Shown here piece by piece: positions 26,460-36,839 of a DNA stretch of 55,314 bases (positions are counted from its first letter, which is position 1; the number at the start of each line of letters is the position of its first letter). A model generated the notes under the pieces. It searched no databases. It was not told the origin of the DNA and saw only the letters and a list, made by a program, of their open reading frames with translations. The DNA is taken from NCBI GenBank assembly GCA_015484945.1, contig WFUO01000063.1:1-55314 (forward strand), given 5' to 3'. A program made the position numbers and the translations under genes. This DNA comes from Gammaproteobacteria bacterium (GTDB lineage: Bacteria > Pseudomonadota > Gammaproteobacteria > WFUO01).

Positions 26460-28174
26460 TGCGTGCCTACTTTGAAGCCGAGATGCGTCGTCTGCTGGAC
26501 TCTGCTGCGGAATTCGCCAGGAACTACCCGGAGCAGGCGTCTCATCTCAATATCAATGATGTCAATGACAGGGATCCCTATATCGAGCGGCTTCTCGAAG
26601 GCAGCGCCTATCTTGCGGCAGTATTGAAGAAACGTATAGACGATGATATCCCCGATATAAGCGAGACGCTATTACAGCATCTATGGCCGGATTTTTTGAA
26701 GCCTTTTGCCTCGGCAACCATTATGCAGATCACACCACGTCCTGGTCAGGCAGGACATGGCATTATGGTTCCCGAGGGTACCTGGATAGAGAGTCATGAG
26801 GTGGGTCCCGAGAGGACACGGTGCAGGTTTGTTACCACACATTCTATTACTGTCAATCCGGCGAGGGTCGTTTCAGCATCAGTCAGTGAGGGTGGTGATG
26901 GATTATTTCATATCGATATTGATTTGACACTGGATGGTGGCGCCATACAGAACGCATGGACCAATGACAGGTTGACACTCTATATTCACGCAGAACGCTC
27001 AATGCAGAACTGGTTGCTTTATACGTTGACCCGCGGCGTCAAGTCTGTTCAGGTCATCGACAGATCGAGAGGCGTAATACTTGGCTCAGGCGGCCAGGAG
27101 ATGGTGCGGATTTCCAAAGAGGTGTTCGATGGAACACTCAACGAATGTAGCAGAAGAAACTTTATTGGCGATCATTTGCTATCAGAATACTTCTGTTTTC
27201 GCGACAAGTTCTTTTTTGTGGATATACATGGTATCGGTGACATACAGGTCGATGATACCGACACGATAAGGATTCGGGTGAATACGGCTTGCCAACCGCC
27301 AGCAAATCATCGAATCAACGTAGAAACCTTCAGGTTGAATTGTGTGCCGGCTGTAAATCGCTGGAAGAGCTATTCAGAACCCATTCATGTTACCCAAAGA
27401 AACTATGAATATCCGGTGGTCGCAGATGTAAGCCGCAGAGAAAGCCTGAAATGCAGCCATGTGGTGTCTGTAAGCGCTCAGGAAATCGAAACAGGTGATG
27501 TGGTCACTCTGGTCGAGATGGCGGAGTCCAGTCCTGAAGCTACAGATGCCGGTATATTTTATGAGAGAAAACATGGTGGTGAGGCCGATCATGAAGCCAG
27601 CTTTATCACTATCAGTGGTCACCAGTTGCGACCGGTGGTTCTTTCCTGCGAGATCATGGTAACCAATCATGAATACCCGAGAAAATACCTGCGAGAAAAA
27701 AGTATACGTTTTGCCACCCAAGACCTTCCAGGAAATTTGACCGTGCAAAACATAACCAGGCCATCACACTACAGGAAAAGGCCGGACAGGATGGATTTCA
27801 GATGGCTGCTTGTCAACAGGCTGTCGCTAAACAATCGTGGCATTCATGATCTTGATGGCTTGCGCGGTATCTTGAATCTGTACAACTGGAGCCACGAGAA
27901 GCATAACAAGAGAAAAGTCGATGCCTTGCGTGACATGCATGTCAAATGGGTTAACCGTGTCAGGCGTGGGTCTATCTATCGTGGCCGAATCGTAGAACTG
28001 ATCGTCAACGAGGACGGATACTCGTCGAACGAGGATATCTATCTGTTTGGTATGATCATTCACCGATACCTGTCTCTGTGTGGTGATATCAATTCCTTCG
28101 TGGATCTTGACATCAGGGCGTACCCATCGGGCGCAAGCTTCGTATTCACCGACGATATCCCGGGAGGGGATTGA
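26456..28174 (+). CDS. tssF: T6SS baseplate protein TssF
   Basis: A 572-residue TssF/ImpG/VasA. The N-terminus is diagnostic (FEAEMRRLLDSAAEFARNYP, NDRDPYIERLLEGSAYLAAV, then LKKRIDDDIPDISETLLQ and HLWPDFLKPFASATIMQ). With TssG and TssE it forms baseplate wedges around the VgrG hub. Two ATG codons overlap the tssE stop (ATGATG at 26456-26461). AGA/AGG arginine codons are common. Confidence 0.93.
   Translation: MMRAYFEAEMRRLLDSAAEFARNYPEQASHLNINDVNDRDPYIERLLEGSAYLAAVLKKRIDDDIPDISETLLQHLWPDFLKPFASATIMQITPRPGQAGHGIMVPEGTWIESHEVGPERTRCRFVTTHSITVNPARVVSASVSEGGDGLFHIDIDLTLDGGAIQNAWTNDRLTLYIHAERSMQNWLLYTLTRGVKSVQVIDRSRGVILGSGGQEMVRISKEVFDGTLNECSRRNFIGDHLLSEYFCFRDKFFFVDIHGIGDIQVDDTDTIRIRVNTACQPPANHRINVETFRLNCVPAVNRWKSYSEPIHVTQRNYEYPVVADVSRRESLKCSHVVSVSAQEIETGDVVTLVEMAESSPEATDAGIFYERKHGGEADHEASFITISGHQLRPVVLSCEIMVTNHEYPRKYLREKSIRFATQDLPGNLTVQNITRPSHYRKRPDRMDFRWLLVNRLSLNNRGIHDLDGLRGILNLYNWSHEKHNKRKVDALRDMHVKWVNRVRRGSIYRGRIVELIVNEDGYSSNEDIYLFGMIIHRYLSLCGDINSFVDLDIRAYPSGASFVFTDDIPGGD
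28157..28171 (+). promoter_or_regulatory. GGA-loop hairpin at the tssG start
   Basis: ATCCC (28157-28161) pairs with GGGAT (28167-28171), exposing GGGAG (28162-28166). It includes the Shine-Dalgarno used by the tssG GTG at 28177 and the last codons of tssF. It is a third GGA-in-loop structure at a start site in this cluster. CsrA control is inferred; a GGA-rich loop at a ribosome site can also arise by chance. Confidence 0.35.
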
Positions 28175-28176
28175 CG

Positions 28177-29106
28177 GTGATAGAGGAAATATTTGCCAAT
28201 ATCGACAGATATCAGTATTTTCAGGCGCTCAAATTACTGCGTATTGGTACTGGTGATATCTCAGGGCAATGGATGAGACTGTATCCTGCTGCCAATATCA
28301 GTTTCCCTGGTAGTGAGATTCGTCATAGTAGCATGGACCAGGAAGGGCGTTTGTGTTTGCACATGAATTTCATGGGTTTGTACGGTGTCGATGCGCCAGT
28401 CCCCCTGTATATGAGCGACTATATTGCTGGCGAGTCCCCTGGGTCCCGTTGTCTCGAGTCATTTCTGGGTTTTCTTGGTGCCCGGTTCTATGAATTGCTG
28501 TTCGACGGTTGGGTGAAATATCACCCCTACCAGATGTACCACGAATCGGCAACCAGAAAGCGTCATGAGGCCTTGATTGCCAGTATATCCGGCGTACGCG
28601 GTCAGGCGATTCCTGGTGATCTGCTTGTCTATGCCTCATTACTTGGGTCGACGCACAAGGGTGTGGTAAATCTTGAGCGTATGATTTCATCACTGCTGGA
28701 TGGGGCTGACTGCGAGATAGAAGAATATGTCGAGCGATGGCAGGTAGCAGACAATCCATCCCAGATCGGCTCGGATGACTGCAGGCTGGGTGATAACATC
28801 ATCTTGGGGGAACGTCTCCTTGATGCATGTGGTTCGATCAGGGTCATTATCGGACCACTCGATATCGATCATGCCATCGCTATTACTCATGATAGCAATA
28901 AGTTGCAAGCCATTCGCATTCTCGTCGAGCAAATGACCAATGGAAGTATCGATCATCAACTGGAAATTCTCTGTGATGCGGACTGCCATGTCACAAGCCT
29001 TGGTGACGATACCGCATGCCTTGGTCGCAGCGCCATCCTTGGTCTTGCTGATGACTACATAAGAATATCCCTGGTATCAGGCCATTTGTCGCGCTCACCG
29101 TCATGA
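28177..29106 (+). CDS. tssG: T6SS baseplate protein TssG
   Basis: A 309-residue TssG/ImpH/VasB. The N-terminal YQYFQALKLLRIG matches the family FFQALRLLE motif. Internal blocks (ANISFPGSEI, LHMNFMGLYGVDAPVPLYMSDY, SFLGFLGARFYELLFDGWVKY) are typical. I favour the GTG at 28177, 9 bases after GGAGG (28163-28167), over the TTG at 28171, which is too close to that site. It is essential for wedge assembly with TssF. Confidence 0.9.
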   Translation: MIEEIFANIDRYQYFQALKLLRIGTGDISGQWMRLYPAANISFPGSEIRHSSMDQEGRLCLHMNFMGLYGVDAPVPLYMSDYIAGESPGSRCLESFLGFLGARFYELLFDGWVKYHPYQMYHESATRKRHEALIASISGVRGQAIPGDLLVYASLLGSTHKGVVNLERMISSLLDGADCEIEEYVERWQVADNPSQIGSDDCRLGDNIILGERLLDACGSIRVIIGPLDIDHAIAITHDSNKLQAIRILVEQMTNGSIDHQLEILCDADCHVTSLGDDTACLGRSAILGLADDYIRISLVSGHLSRSPS

Positions 29107-29134
29107 ACGTATAACCCATTGAGAGAGTACGAAA

Positions 29135-31702
<2,568 letters not shown>

Positions 31703-31733
31703 TATACATATGAATGTTAGAGGTAGCCAGCTC

Positions 31734-33803
31734 ATGCCAGATAGCAACCTGTCATTTTCATTCTCCAGCAACACATCCAGGGCCGATATCGAGATCATTG
31801 GTTATGAAGGGGTATTTCAACTTCAATCGTTCAGGATTTCCGATGATCGCCTGTCGACAGACTATATCGCCACCATAGAGGCCTCCTCGCGTGGGATTGT
31901 CGATATCACCGGTATTCCGGGAAGAAGGGCCATACTCGGCATACAGGGATGGGGAGGGAGCCGGCGCCTGGTACATGGTTATATTGCTGCTGTCAGACAA
32001 CTTAACAGCGGTGTCAATGAATATGACCATATTATCGAAATGCGTGCGCCACTAGCCAGGCTGGCGCTGTCATCACATAATCGCGTGTTTCTGGCCAGTA
32101 CGGTCAGGGATGTGGTCAGTGAAGTGCTCGTTTCCGATGGTTTCCATCAGCGGGATTTCAGGTTCGAGCTGAACTGTGATTATCCGGTTCATGAATACCT
32201 GGTCCAGTACGAGGAGTCAGATCGAGAGTTTATCGACAGACTGCTGTCAAGGCACGGGATCCATTATTACTATACCGACAAGGATGACGGGTGGCAGGTG
32301 GTGTTCTCCGACGATTCAAGAAAATCGTCCTTTCACGACTCACTGTCGTCACTCATGTTCAGTCGTCATACCGCTCAGGCCCGTCTTTACACGGGAATCT
32401 ATGCATTGAACAGGCAAACGAGGCTACAGACAACCTCGGTCTGCGTCTCTGACTACAACTACAGAACGCCGTCCACCCGGCTGAAGGCAAAAAAGGGCAA
32501 GGCATCCGGCATTCCAGCTGATGGCGAGGTGTATCTGCATGGCGCCAATTTCAAGGACAATGCGCAGGGTGAGCAATTGGCCACCTGCCTGCAGGAACTG
32601 TTCGACTGGCAGCGTGATATCTTTACGGCTGAGACCGATTCACCGCATGTCAGACCCGGTTATCGTCTGCGGGTTGACGGCCATCCTGACTCATCGTACA
32701 ACACAGATTACTTTGTTATTTCCGTCACACATCGGCTGGATCAAAAGGCGGGCAATGATTTTCGTGATGCCCGGGATATGCGACATTATCGTAACGAGAT
32801 TGTCATGATCCGGGCTTCACTACGCTACCGCCCACCCATGCCTGTCAGCCGCAGGCAGATCCCCGGGGTCATGACGGCGGTCATCGAGGGTACCGGCGGT
32901 GAATATGCCTATCTGGACGAGCAGGGTCGCTACCGTATACGTTTGCCATATGACGAATCGGGCAGGGGGAAAGGTCGGGCCAGTCATCCGGTGCGTCTTG
33001 CGACCAGTTATACCGGCAAGGACTATGGCCTGCATTGCCCGTTGCATAACGGTGCCGAGGTACTAGTCAGCTGTGTCAATGGTGACATCGACAGGCCTGT
33101 CATCATGGGCGCATTGTACAATCCACAGACGCCATCACCGGTCGATGCCAGTAACAGGACACAAAACATTCTGCGCACATGGGGTGGCAATGAATTAGTC
33201 ATGGATGACAAAAGGGATGCGGAAAGGGTGTCGTTGTTTACCCGCGCCAGGCAAAACCAGCTGGATATGAGTGCAGAAAAAGACCGGCACAAGATTCTTC
33301 TAGAGACAGCCAAGGGCAGGATGGATGTCAAGGCAGCCAGGACCATGCTGTTCGAAAGCGGCAAGTCTATGACCTGTGAGATAGGCAAGGATCACGAAGT
33401 CGTGGTCGAAAACGAACAACGGCTGATGACGCGTAACAAGGATATTGGCGTACACGCAGCCACGGACATTGCCTGCAAGGCAGGCCGTGATGTGATGCTG
33501 CTGGCTGAAAAACAGGATATCGTCCAACATTCGGGTAAGGACTATATTGTCGAAGTCGGTCAGGCCATGTCTATGGATGTCAGGAAACGTGACATGAAGG
33601 TTATCGTCGATAAAGGCAATATCGACATTAAGGCAGCGAAAAACATCAGTATTCGAGGCCAGGGTGGTGGCTCTATCGTTCTCGACCAGTCTGGTGGACG
33701 TATCGAAATTTCAAGTAACGGCAATATCAACATCGCTGCACCTGCTGTTACGATCACCGCAGGCAGTATTCGTCTCAAGGGACAGGCTATTTCGAGCAAC
33801 TAG
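31734..33803 (+). CDS. vgrG: T6SS spike protein VgrG (TssI)
   Basis: About 689 residues: gp27-like domain (residues 10-360, with VQYEESDREFIDRLLSRHGI), gp5 OB domain (PGVMTAVIEGTGGEYAYLDE, RIRLPYD, and NGAEVLVSCVNGDIDRPVIMGALYN), then a repetitive gp5-C beta-helix (KAARTMLFESGKSM, DIKAAKNISI) ending AVTITAGSIRLKGQAISSN. No C-terminal effector domain follows. I prefer the ATG at 31734 because AGAGG (31719-31723) precedes it; the ATG at 31710 would add eight residues. It is the last gene of the T6SS run. No PAAR tip protein is nearby. Confidence 0.93.
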   Translation: MPDSNLSFSFSSNTSRADIEIIGYEGVFQLQSFRISDDRLSTDYIATIEASSRGIVDITGIPGRRAILGIQGWGGSRRLVHGYIAAVRQLNSGVNEYDHIIEMRAPLARLALSSHNRVFLASTVRDVVSEVLVSDGFHQRDFRFELNCDYPVHEYLVQYEESDREFIDRLLSRHGIHYYYTDKDDGWQVVFSDDSRKSSFHDSLSSLMFSRHTAQARLYTGIYALNRQTRLQTTSVCVSDYNYRTPSTRLKAKKGKASGIPADGEVYLHGANFKDNAQGEQLATCLQELFDWQRDIFTAETDSPHVRPGYRLRVDGHPDSSYNTDYFVISVTHRLDQKAGNDFRDARDMRHYRNEIVMIRASLRYRPPMPVSRRQIPGVMTAVIEGTGGEYAYLDEQGRYRIRLPYDESGRGKGRASHPVRLATSYTGKDYGLHCPLHNGAEVLVSCVNGDIDRPVIMGALYNPQTPSPVDASNRTQNILRTWGGNELVMDDKRDAERVSLFTRARQNQLDMSAEKDRHKILLETAKGRMDVKAARTMLFESGKSMTCEIGKDHEVVVENEQRLMTRNKDIGVHAATDIACKAGRDVMLLAEKQDIVQHSGKDYIVEVGQAMSMDVRKRDMKVIVDKGNIDIKAAKNISIRGQGGGSIVLDQSGGRIEISSNGNINIAAPAVTITAGSIRLKGQAISSN

Positions 33804-33918
33804 CCGGATATTGCATCAGCATTCCGTGAATCGGTGGAATTCGCAGCCGCTATGGCACCGGTTTGCAACATATGCCTTAGTCTGCGCTACCACGGATCTG
33901 TGCCTGCCAGGTCTTTTC

Positions 33919-34614
33919 TCAGCGTCGCAGTATCGCTATCCAGCGGTAGAGATTGAACAGGCTGGCAAGTGAGCCCGCCACATAGGTCAAGGCAGCCGCC
34001 TTAAGGATCTTGCGCGCGTGCGGTTCATGTTCCGGACGGATGTATCCACTGCCTGTCAGTATCGGCAAAGCACGGCCAAAGCTGGCATTCCATTCCACCG
34101 GCAAGGTGACGATGTGCACCAGGGTGCCGAAGGCAATACCTGAAATCCCTAGAACGAAAACCACCAGGGCGACGACGGCGGATCGCGAGAGGCCGCCCAG
34201 CAGCGGTGTTGCGAAAATCGCGGCGCTACCTATCTTTTCGGCTGCACGAGCGAGCACAACCAGACTGGTACGAAGCCTGAACATCGGCCAGCCGGAATGA
34301 TGCTGCATGGCATGTCCGGTCTCGTGCGCGGCGATCGTAATGGCCGAGAGAGAACGGCCGTTATGGTTTTCCGGTGACAGCCTGATCATTCGATCGGCTG
34401 GATCATAATGATCCTGGCCGGTTTCGCAGACCTCGACGCCAACACCATCCAGGCCCAGACGTTTGACAAGATGCTCGGCAAGCTCCCCACCCGTGCCCTC
34501 GAACAGGTCTGCCGGCTGGTGGTAGCGCCTGATGACCCTGTTGACCCATAACCCGGGTGCATAGATGAGTAAGCTGAACAGCAGAATCGCGATGATCGCA
34601 AGGACCACATGCAT
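33919..34614 (-). CDS. YugP-like zinc metallopeptidase, membrane-bound
   Basis: A 231-residue protein with an N-terminal membrane helix (VVLAIIAILLFSLLIYAP), the zinc-protease motif HETGH at residues 97-101 (TIAAHETGHAMQHHSG) and further helices in the C-terminal half. This is the architecture of the neutral zinc metallopeptidase family (Bacillus YugP type), whose substrates are unknown. AAGGA lies 10 bases before the start. It converges with vgrG and lies downstream of the mltC-like gene on the same strand, with a possible own promoter between. Confidence 0.85.
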   Translation of the reverse strand: MHVVLAIIAILLFSLLIYAPGLWVNRVIRRYHQPADLFEGTGGELAEHLVKRLGLDGVGVEVCETGQDHYDPADRMIRLSPENHNGRSLSAITIAAHETGHAMQHHSGWPMFRLRTSLVVLARAAEKIGSAAIFATPLLGGLSRSAVVALVVFVLGISGIAFGTLVHIVTLPVEWNASFGRALPILTGSGYIRPEHEPHARKILKAAALTYVAGSLASLFNLYRWIAILRR

Positions 34615-34645
34615 GTTTGCTTATTCCTTACAATAGAATACAGGA

Positions 34646-34651
34646 ATTATA
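34646..34651 (-). promoter_or_regulatory. Possible -10 box for the zinc metallopeptidase gene
   Basis: On the minus strand this reads TATAAT, about 30 bases upstream of the start codon at 34614. No convincing -35 was found at the expected distance inside the end of the preceding gene. Confidence 0.25.
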
Positions 34652-34674
34652 TCGCAAAAGCGCCGTGGCAGGTT

Positions 34675-35862
34675 TCAGAAGCGGATGAAGCGTTTTCTGT
34701 TGCGCATGACCTTGACGATGTAGCGCCGTGCCTCGTGACTGGGTAGCTGGGTCTTCAATTTCCAGTACACAGCCGCCGGTGTCAGGCGGTTGATGATGTC
34801 AATGGCCCGCTGCCGGTTGCGCGAAAAGGTTCTGAGCACATTACCGCTACCGGTATTGTAGGCCGCAATCATACAGTATTCTCGTGACAGTGGATTGCGG
34901 ATACCCGACAGGTAGGTGTAATAGATAATGCTCAGGTAGGCGGTTCCCAGTTCGATGTTGTTGTTGCTGTTGAACAGGTAGTCGCGCGTGGGTATCCAGT
35001 CTTTCCCGTGTACCTTTCGATAGGCATCACGACCAGCGGTATGGGGGACCAGTTGCATCAGGCCATAGGCCGGGGCCGGGCTGACGGCAAACGGGTTGAA
35101 ATCGCTCTCTGTCTTCATGATGGCATAGACGATGTTGCGGCTGATACCAAAACGCCGGGTGTGACGGTCCACGATCTGGCGATAATGCCGTGCCCGCAGG
35201 GTCTCGTGGTTGCCCACCATGCGAAACCGCACGCTGTGGATCACATGTGTCTTGCCATCCTTGCTGGTGCGTCGGCGCATGGCAGTGCGCACCAGATGGT
35301 TCGCAAACGACCGGGCCTGGGCGGGTGTGCGAATGTATCTGCCATGCTGGTCCCTGACCAGGCCATAAAGCCACGGTCTTCCTCCAAGCCGGATCTTGCG
35401 TGCCGAATAGAGATCCACCGCACGCGGGTCGTCCGGCGTCAGCAGGGTTGTGAAGATTGCATTGCCCAGGCTGGTTTTCGGGTGTCTCGTGTCTACCGTT
35501 TCGATGCGTATAGTGCCGCGATCGAAGTCGACGATTGCCCGGCTTCGATAGTTTTGTGTGTATTTGACATAGCGCCTGCGGCCTGGTGTCAGAGTTTCTT
35601 GCCGCCCCCACCGTTTTCTGACGCTGCCCCTGAGCTTGCGTATCATGCTGCGGTATTTCCGCTTCAGGTTGCGGATATCCCGGACCAAGAGCATGGGGTT
35701 GCGCCTGTAGGCAGACTTGCTGTGTATCAGGCTGTGTTTAAGTGCATGGTGTGGATTTTTGCTCGCAGCAACTCGTGTGAGCTGATGTTTATTGCACCCA
35801 ACAGCCCCAAATAGAATGACCAGGGTTATGATTAACAGTGTTTGTGAGTAGTGCTGATGCAT
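34675..35862 (-). CDS. mltC: Membrane-bound lytic murein transglycosylase C (MltC-like)
   Basis: A 395-residue lipoprotein (lipobox AVGC, Cys23) with the MltC layout. An N-terminal DUF3393-type domain (YVKYTQNYRSRAIVDFDRGT, PWLYGLVRDQHGRYIR) is followed by a C-terminal SLT goose-lysozyme domain with the catalytic Glu in AIMKTESDFNPFAVS, YGLMQLVPHTAG and AAYNTGSGNVLRTFS. These blocks align well with what I recall of E. coli MltC (359 residues). The enzyme cleaves peptidoglycan glycan strands from the outer-membrane side. An Arg/Lys-rich linker near residues 50-95 is longer than in E. coli. It may be housekeeping or may help the T6SS cross the wall. Confidence 0.88.
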   Translation of the reverse strand: MHQHYSQTLLIITLVILFGAVGCNKHQLTRVAASKNPHHALKHSLIHSKSAYRRNPMLLVRDIRNLKRKYRSMIRKLRGSVRKRWGRQETLTPGRRRYVKYTQNYRSRAIVDFDRGTIRIETVDTRHPKTSLGNAIFTTLLTPDDPRAVDLYSARKIRLGGRPWLYGLVRDQHGRYIRTPAQARSFANHLVRTAMRRRTSKDGKTHVIHSVRFRMVGNHETLRARHYRQIVDRHTRRFGISRNIVYAIMKTESDFNPFAVSPAPAYGLMQLVPHTAGRDAYRKVHGKDWIPTRDYLFNSNNNIELGTAYLSIIYYTYLSGIRNPLSREYCMIAAYNTGSGNVLRTFSRNRQRAIDIINRLTPAAVYWKLKTQLPSHEARRYIVKVMRNRKRFIRF

Positions 35863-35948
35863 ATGACATGCCGTGAGGTATGTGCTTTATGAAGTATTGG
35901 CAATATTTATCTGGTCCGCAACAGGATTGTGAGGCTGGTTCTGCTGTG

Positions 35949-35987
35949 TATCGAGAAGCTTGCGTTTCCTTGACCGCCTTCTCGATA
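35949..35987. repeat. Inverted repeat upstream of mltC
   Basis: Ten-base arms TATCGAGAAG (35949-35958) and CTTCTCGATA (35978-35987) are separated by 19 bases, between the mltC-like gene and the terminator at 35998. It could be an operator for the minus-strand mltC gene or a second transcription stop. Confidence 0.45.
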
Positions 35988-35997
35988 CCGGGCAAGA

Positions 35998-36023
35998 AAA
36001 AAGCGCCCGTACGGGCGCTTTTT
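35998..36023 (-). terminator. Bidirectional rho-independent terminator
   Basis: A perfect 26-base palindrome with arms AAAAAGCGCCCGT / ACGGGCGCTTTTT carries A/T tracts on both sides, 20 bases downstream of the stop of the minus-strand membrane protein gene. Confidence 0.9.
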
Positions 36024-36043
36024 CAATGGCTGTATAGTGAGTA

Positions 36044-36388
36044 TTACAGATAGGTTCGACTACGTACCTGGGCGGGGGTGATGAAATAGCGCAGCATCTG
36101 TCCCAGCGCCTTGATGACCAGGCAATAACCGATGATGATGATCGTCGATTCGATGGCGATTTTCTTCAGCATCAACATGTCGAGTATCTGATACCCCCCC
36201 GCGCCGACCTTGTTGGCGATGACCAGCAGTGTGCAATTGATGGCGATGGCGCTGAGACCGAGGAAAAAGGTCATCATGGTGTCATTGAAGGGTCTGGCCT
36301 TGCTGAACAGGCCACAACCGGCGAATATGAGAAAGAATACAGTGAGCAGCAACCATTGGTCAGGTTGATGGGTAGTTATTGTCGTCAT
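36044..36388 (-). CDS. Small integral membrane protein of unknown function
   Basis: A 114-residue protein with three predicted membrane helices (about residues 12-28, 38-58 and 74-96) and no domain I recognise. GGAG lies 7 bases before the start codon at 36388, and a strong terminator follows, so it looks like a real monocistronic gene. It belongs to the block that separates the T6SS from dnaE, but nothing in the sequence ties it to secretion. Confidence 0.7.
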   Translation of the reverse strand: MTTITTHQPDQWLLLTVFFLIFAGCGLFSKARPFNDTMMTFFLGLSAIAINCTLLVIANKVGAGGYQILDMLMLKKIAIESTIIIIGYCLVIKALGQMLRYFITPAQVRSRTYL

Positions 36389-36839
36389 TGCGATCTCCGT
36401 CAGGCTCCTCTGGCTGGCACCGGCATAGCCTCAGAGGACAGGCGTGCACGGTGCTGGCACTGTTTGTATTGTTTTGAGTTGTTATCGAGGCGGAGAGATT
36501 CCTGAAAAAGACAGCTGCATCCTGCAAGGCCATCCCGCCTGTGCCCGTTGTGCCGGGTCTTGCTGTTTTGAACAACAGAACATATCGCAAAAACAGCCAC
36601 CTTACAAGTGACTGACAAATATTGGTTTTTACTAATATTTTCATGTGTTCGACAGTCAGTTGTCAGGCGTCTTGTTCGCTATTAAATATAATGAAAACAA
36701 AAAGATGTATAATAAACCTCGAGCTGTTACTGAGGCTTGTGAGCATACTTGAAATTGATGAGATTCGCGCGTAAGCCCGTCGATCACGATTTCAGTAAAA
36801 CGGTATCGGCGCCGGGCCATCCTGCATTACAATCGGTTC
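36389..36839. other. Divergent intergenic region before dnaE
   Basis: 451 bases with no supported gene. It is AT-rich at 36590-36720 and contains two exact TATAAT hexamers (36688-36693 and 36709-36714) in the direction of dnaE, without good -35 boxes, and the palindrome at 36617-36640. GACA/TGTC half-sites cluster around 36611-36666. Overlapping minus-strand frames here have no protein-like character. Confidence 0.5.
36617..36640. repeat. AT-rich palindrome upstream of dnaE
   Basis: AAATATTGGT (36617-36626) and ACTAATATTT (36631-36640) are complementary except for one G:T, around TTTT. It resembles an operator, or a weak hairpin, between divergent transcription units. Confidence 0.4.

Noticed and set aside
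33804-33918. Gap after vgrG examined for a PAAR, immunity or small effector gene.
   Set aside because: 115 bases with only a short frame at 33852 lacking a ribosome site; nothing supportable, and no clear terminator either.
36400-36644. Minus-strand open frames upstream of dnaE.
   Set aside because: No ribosome site, no protein-like composition; they lie across palindromes and promoter-like sequence.
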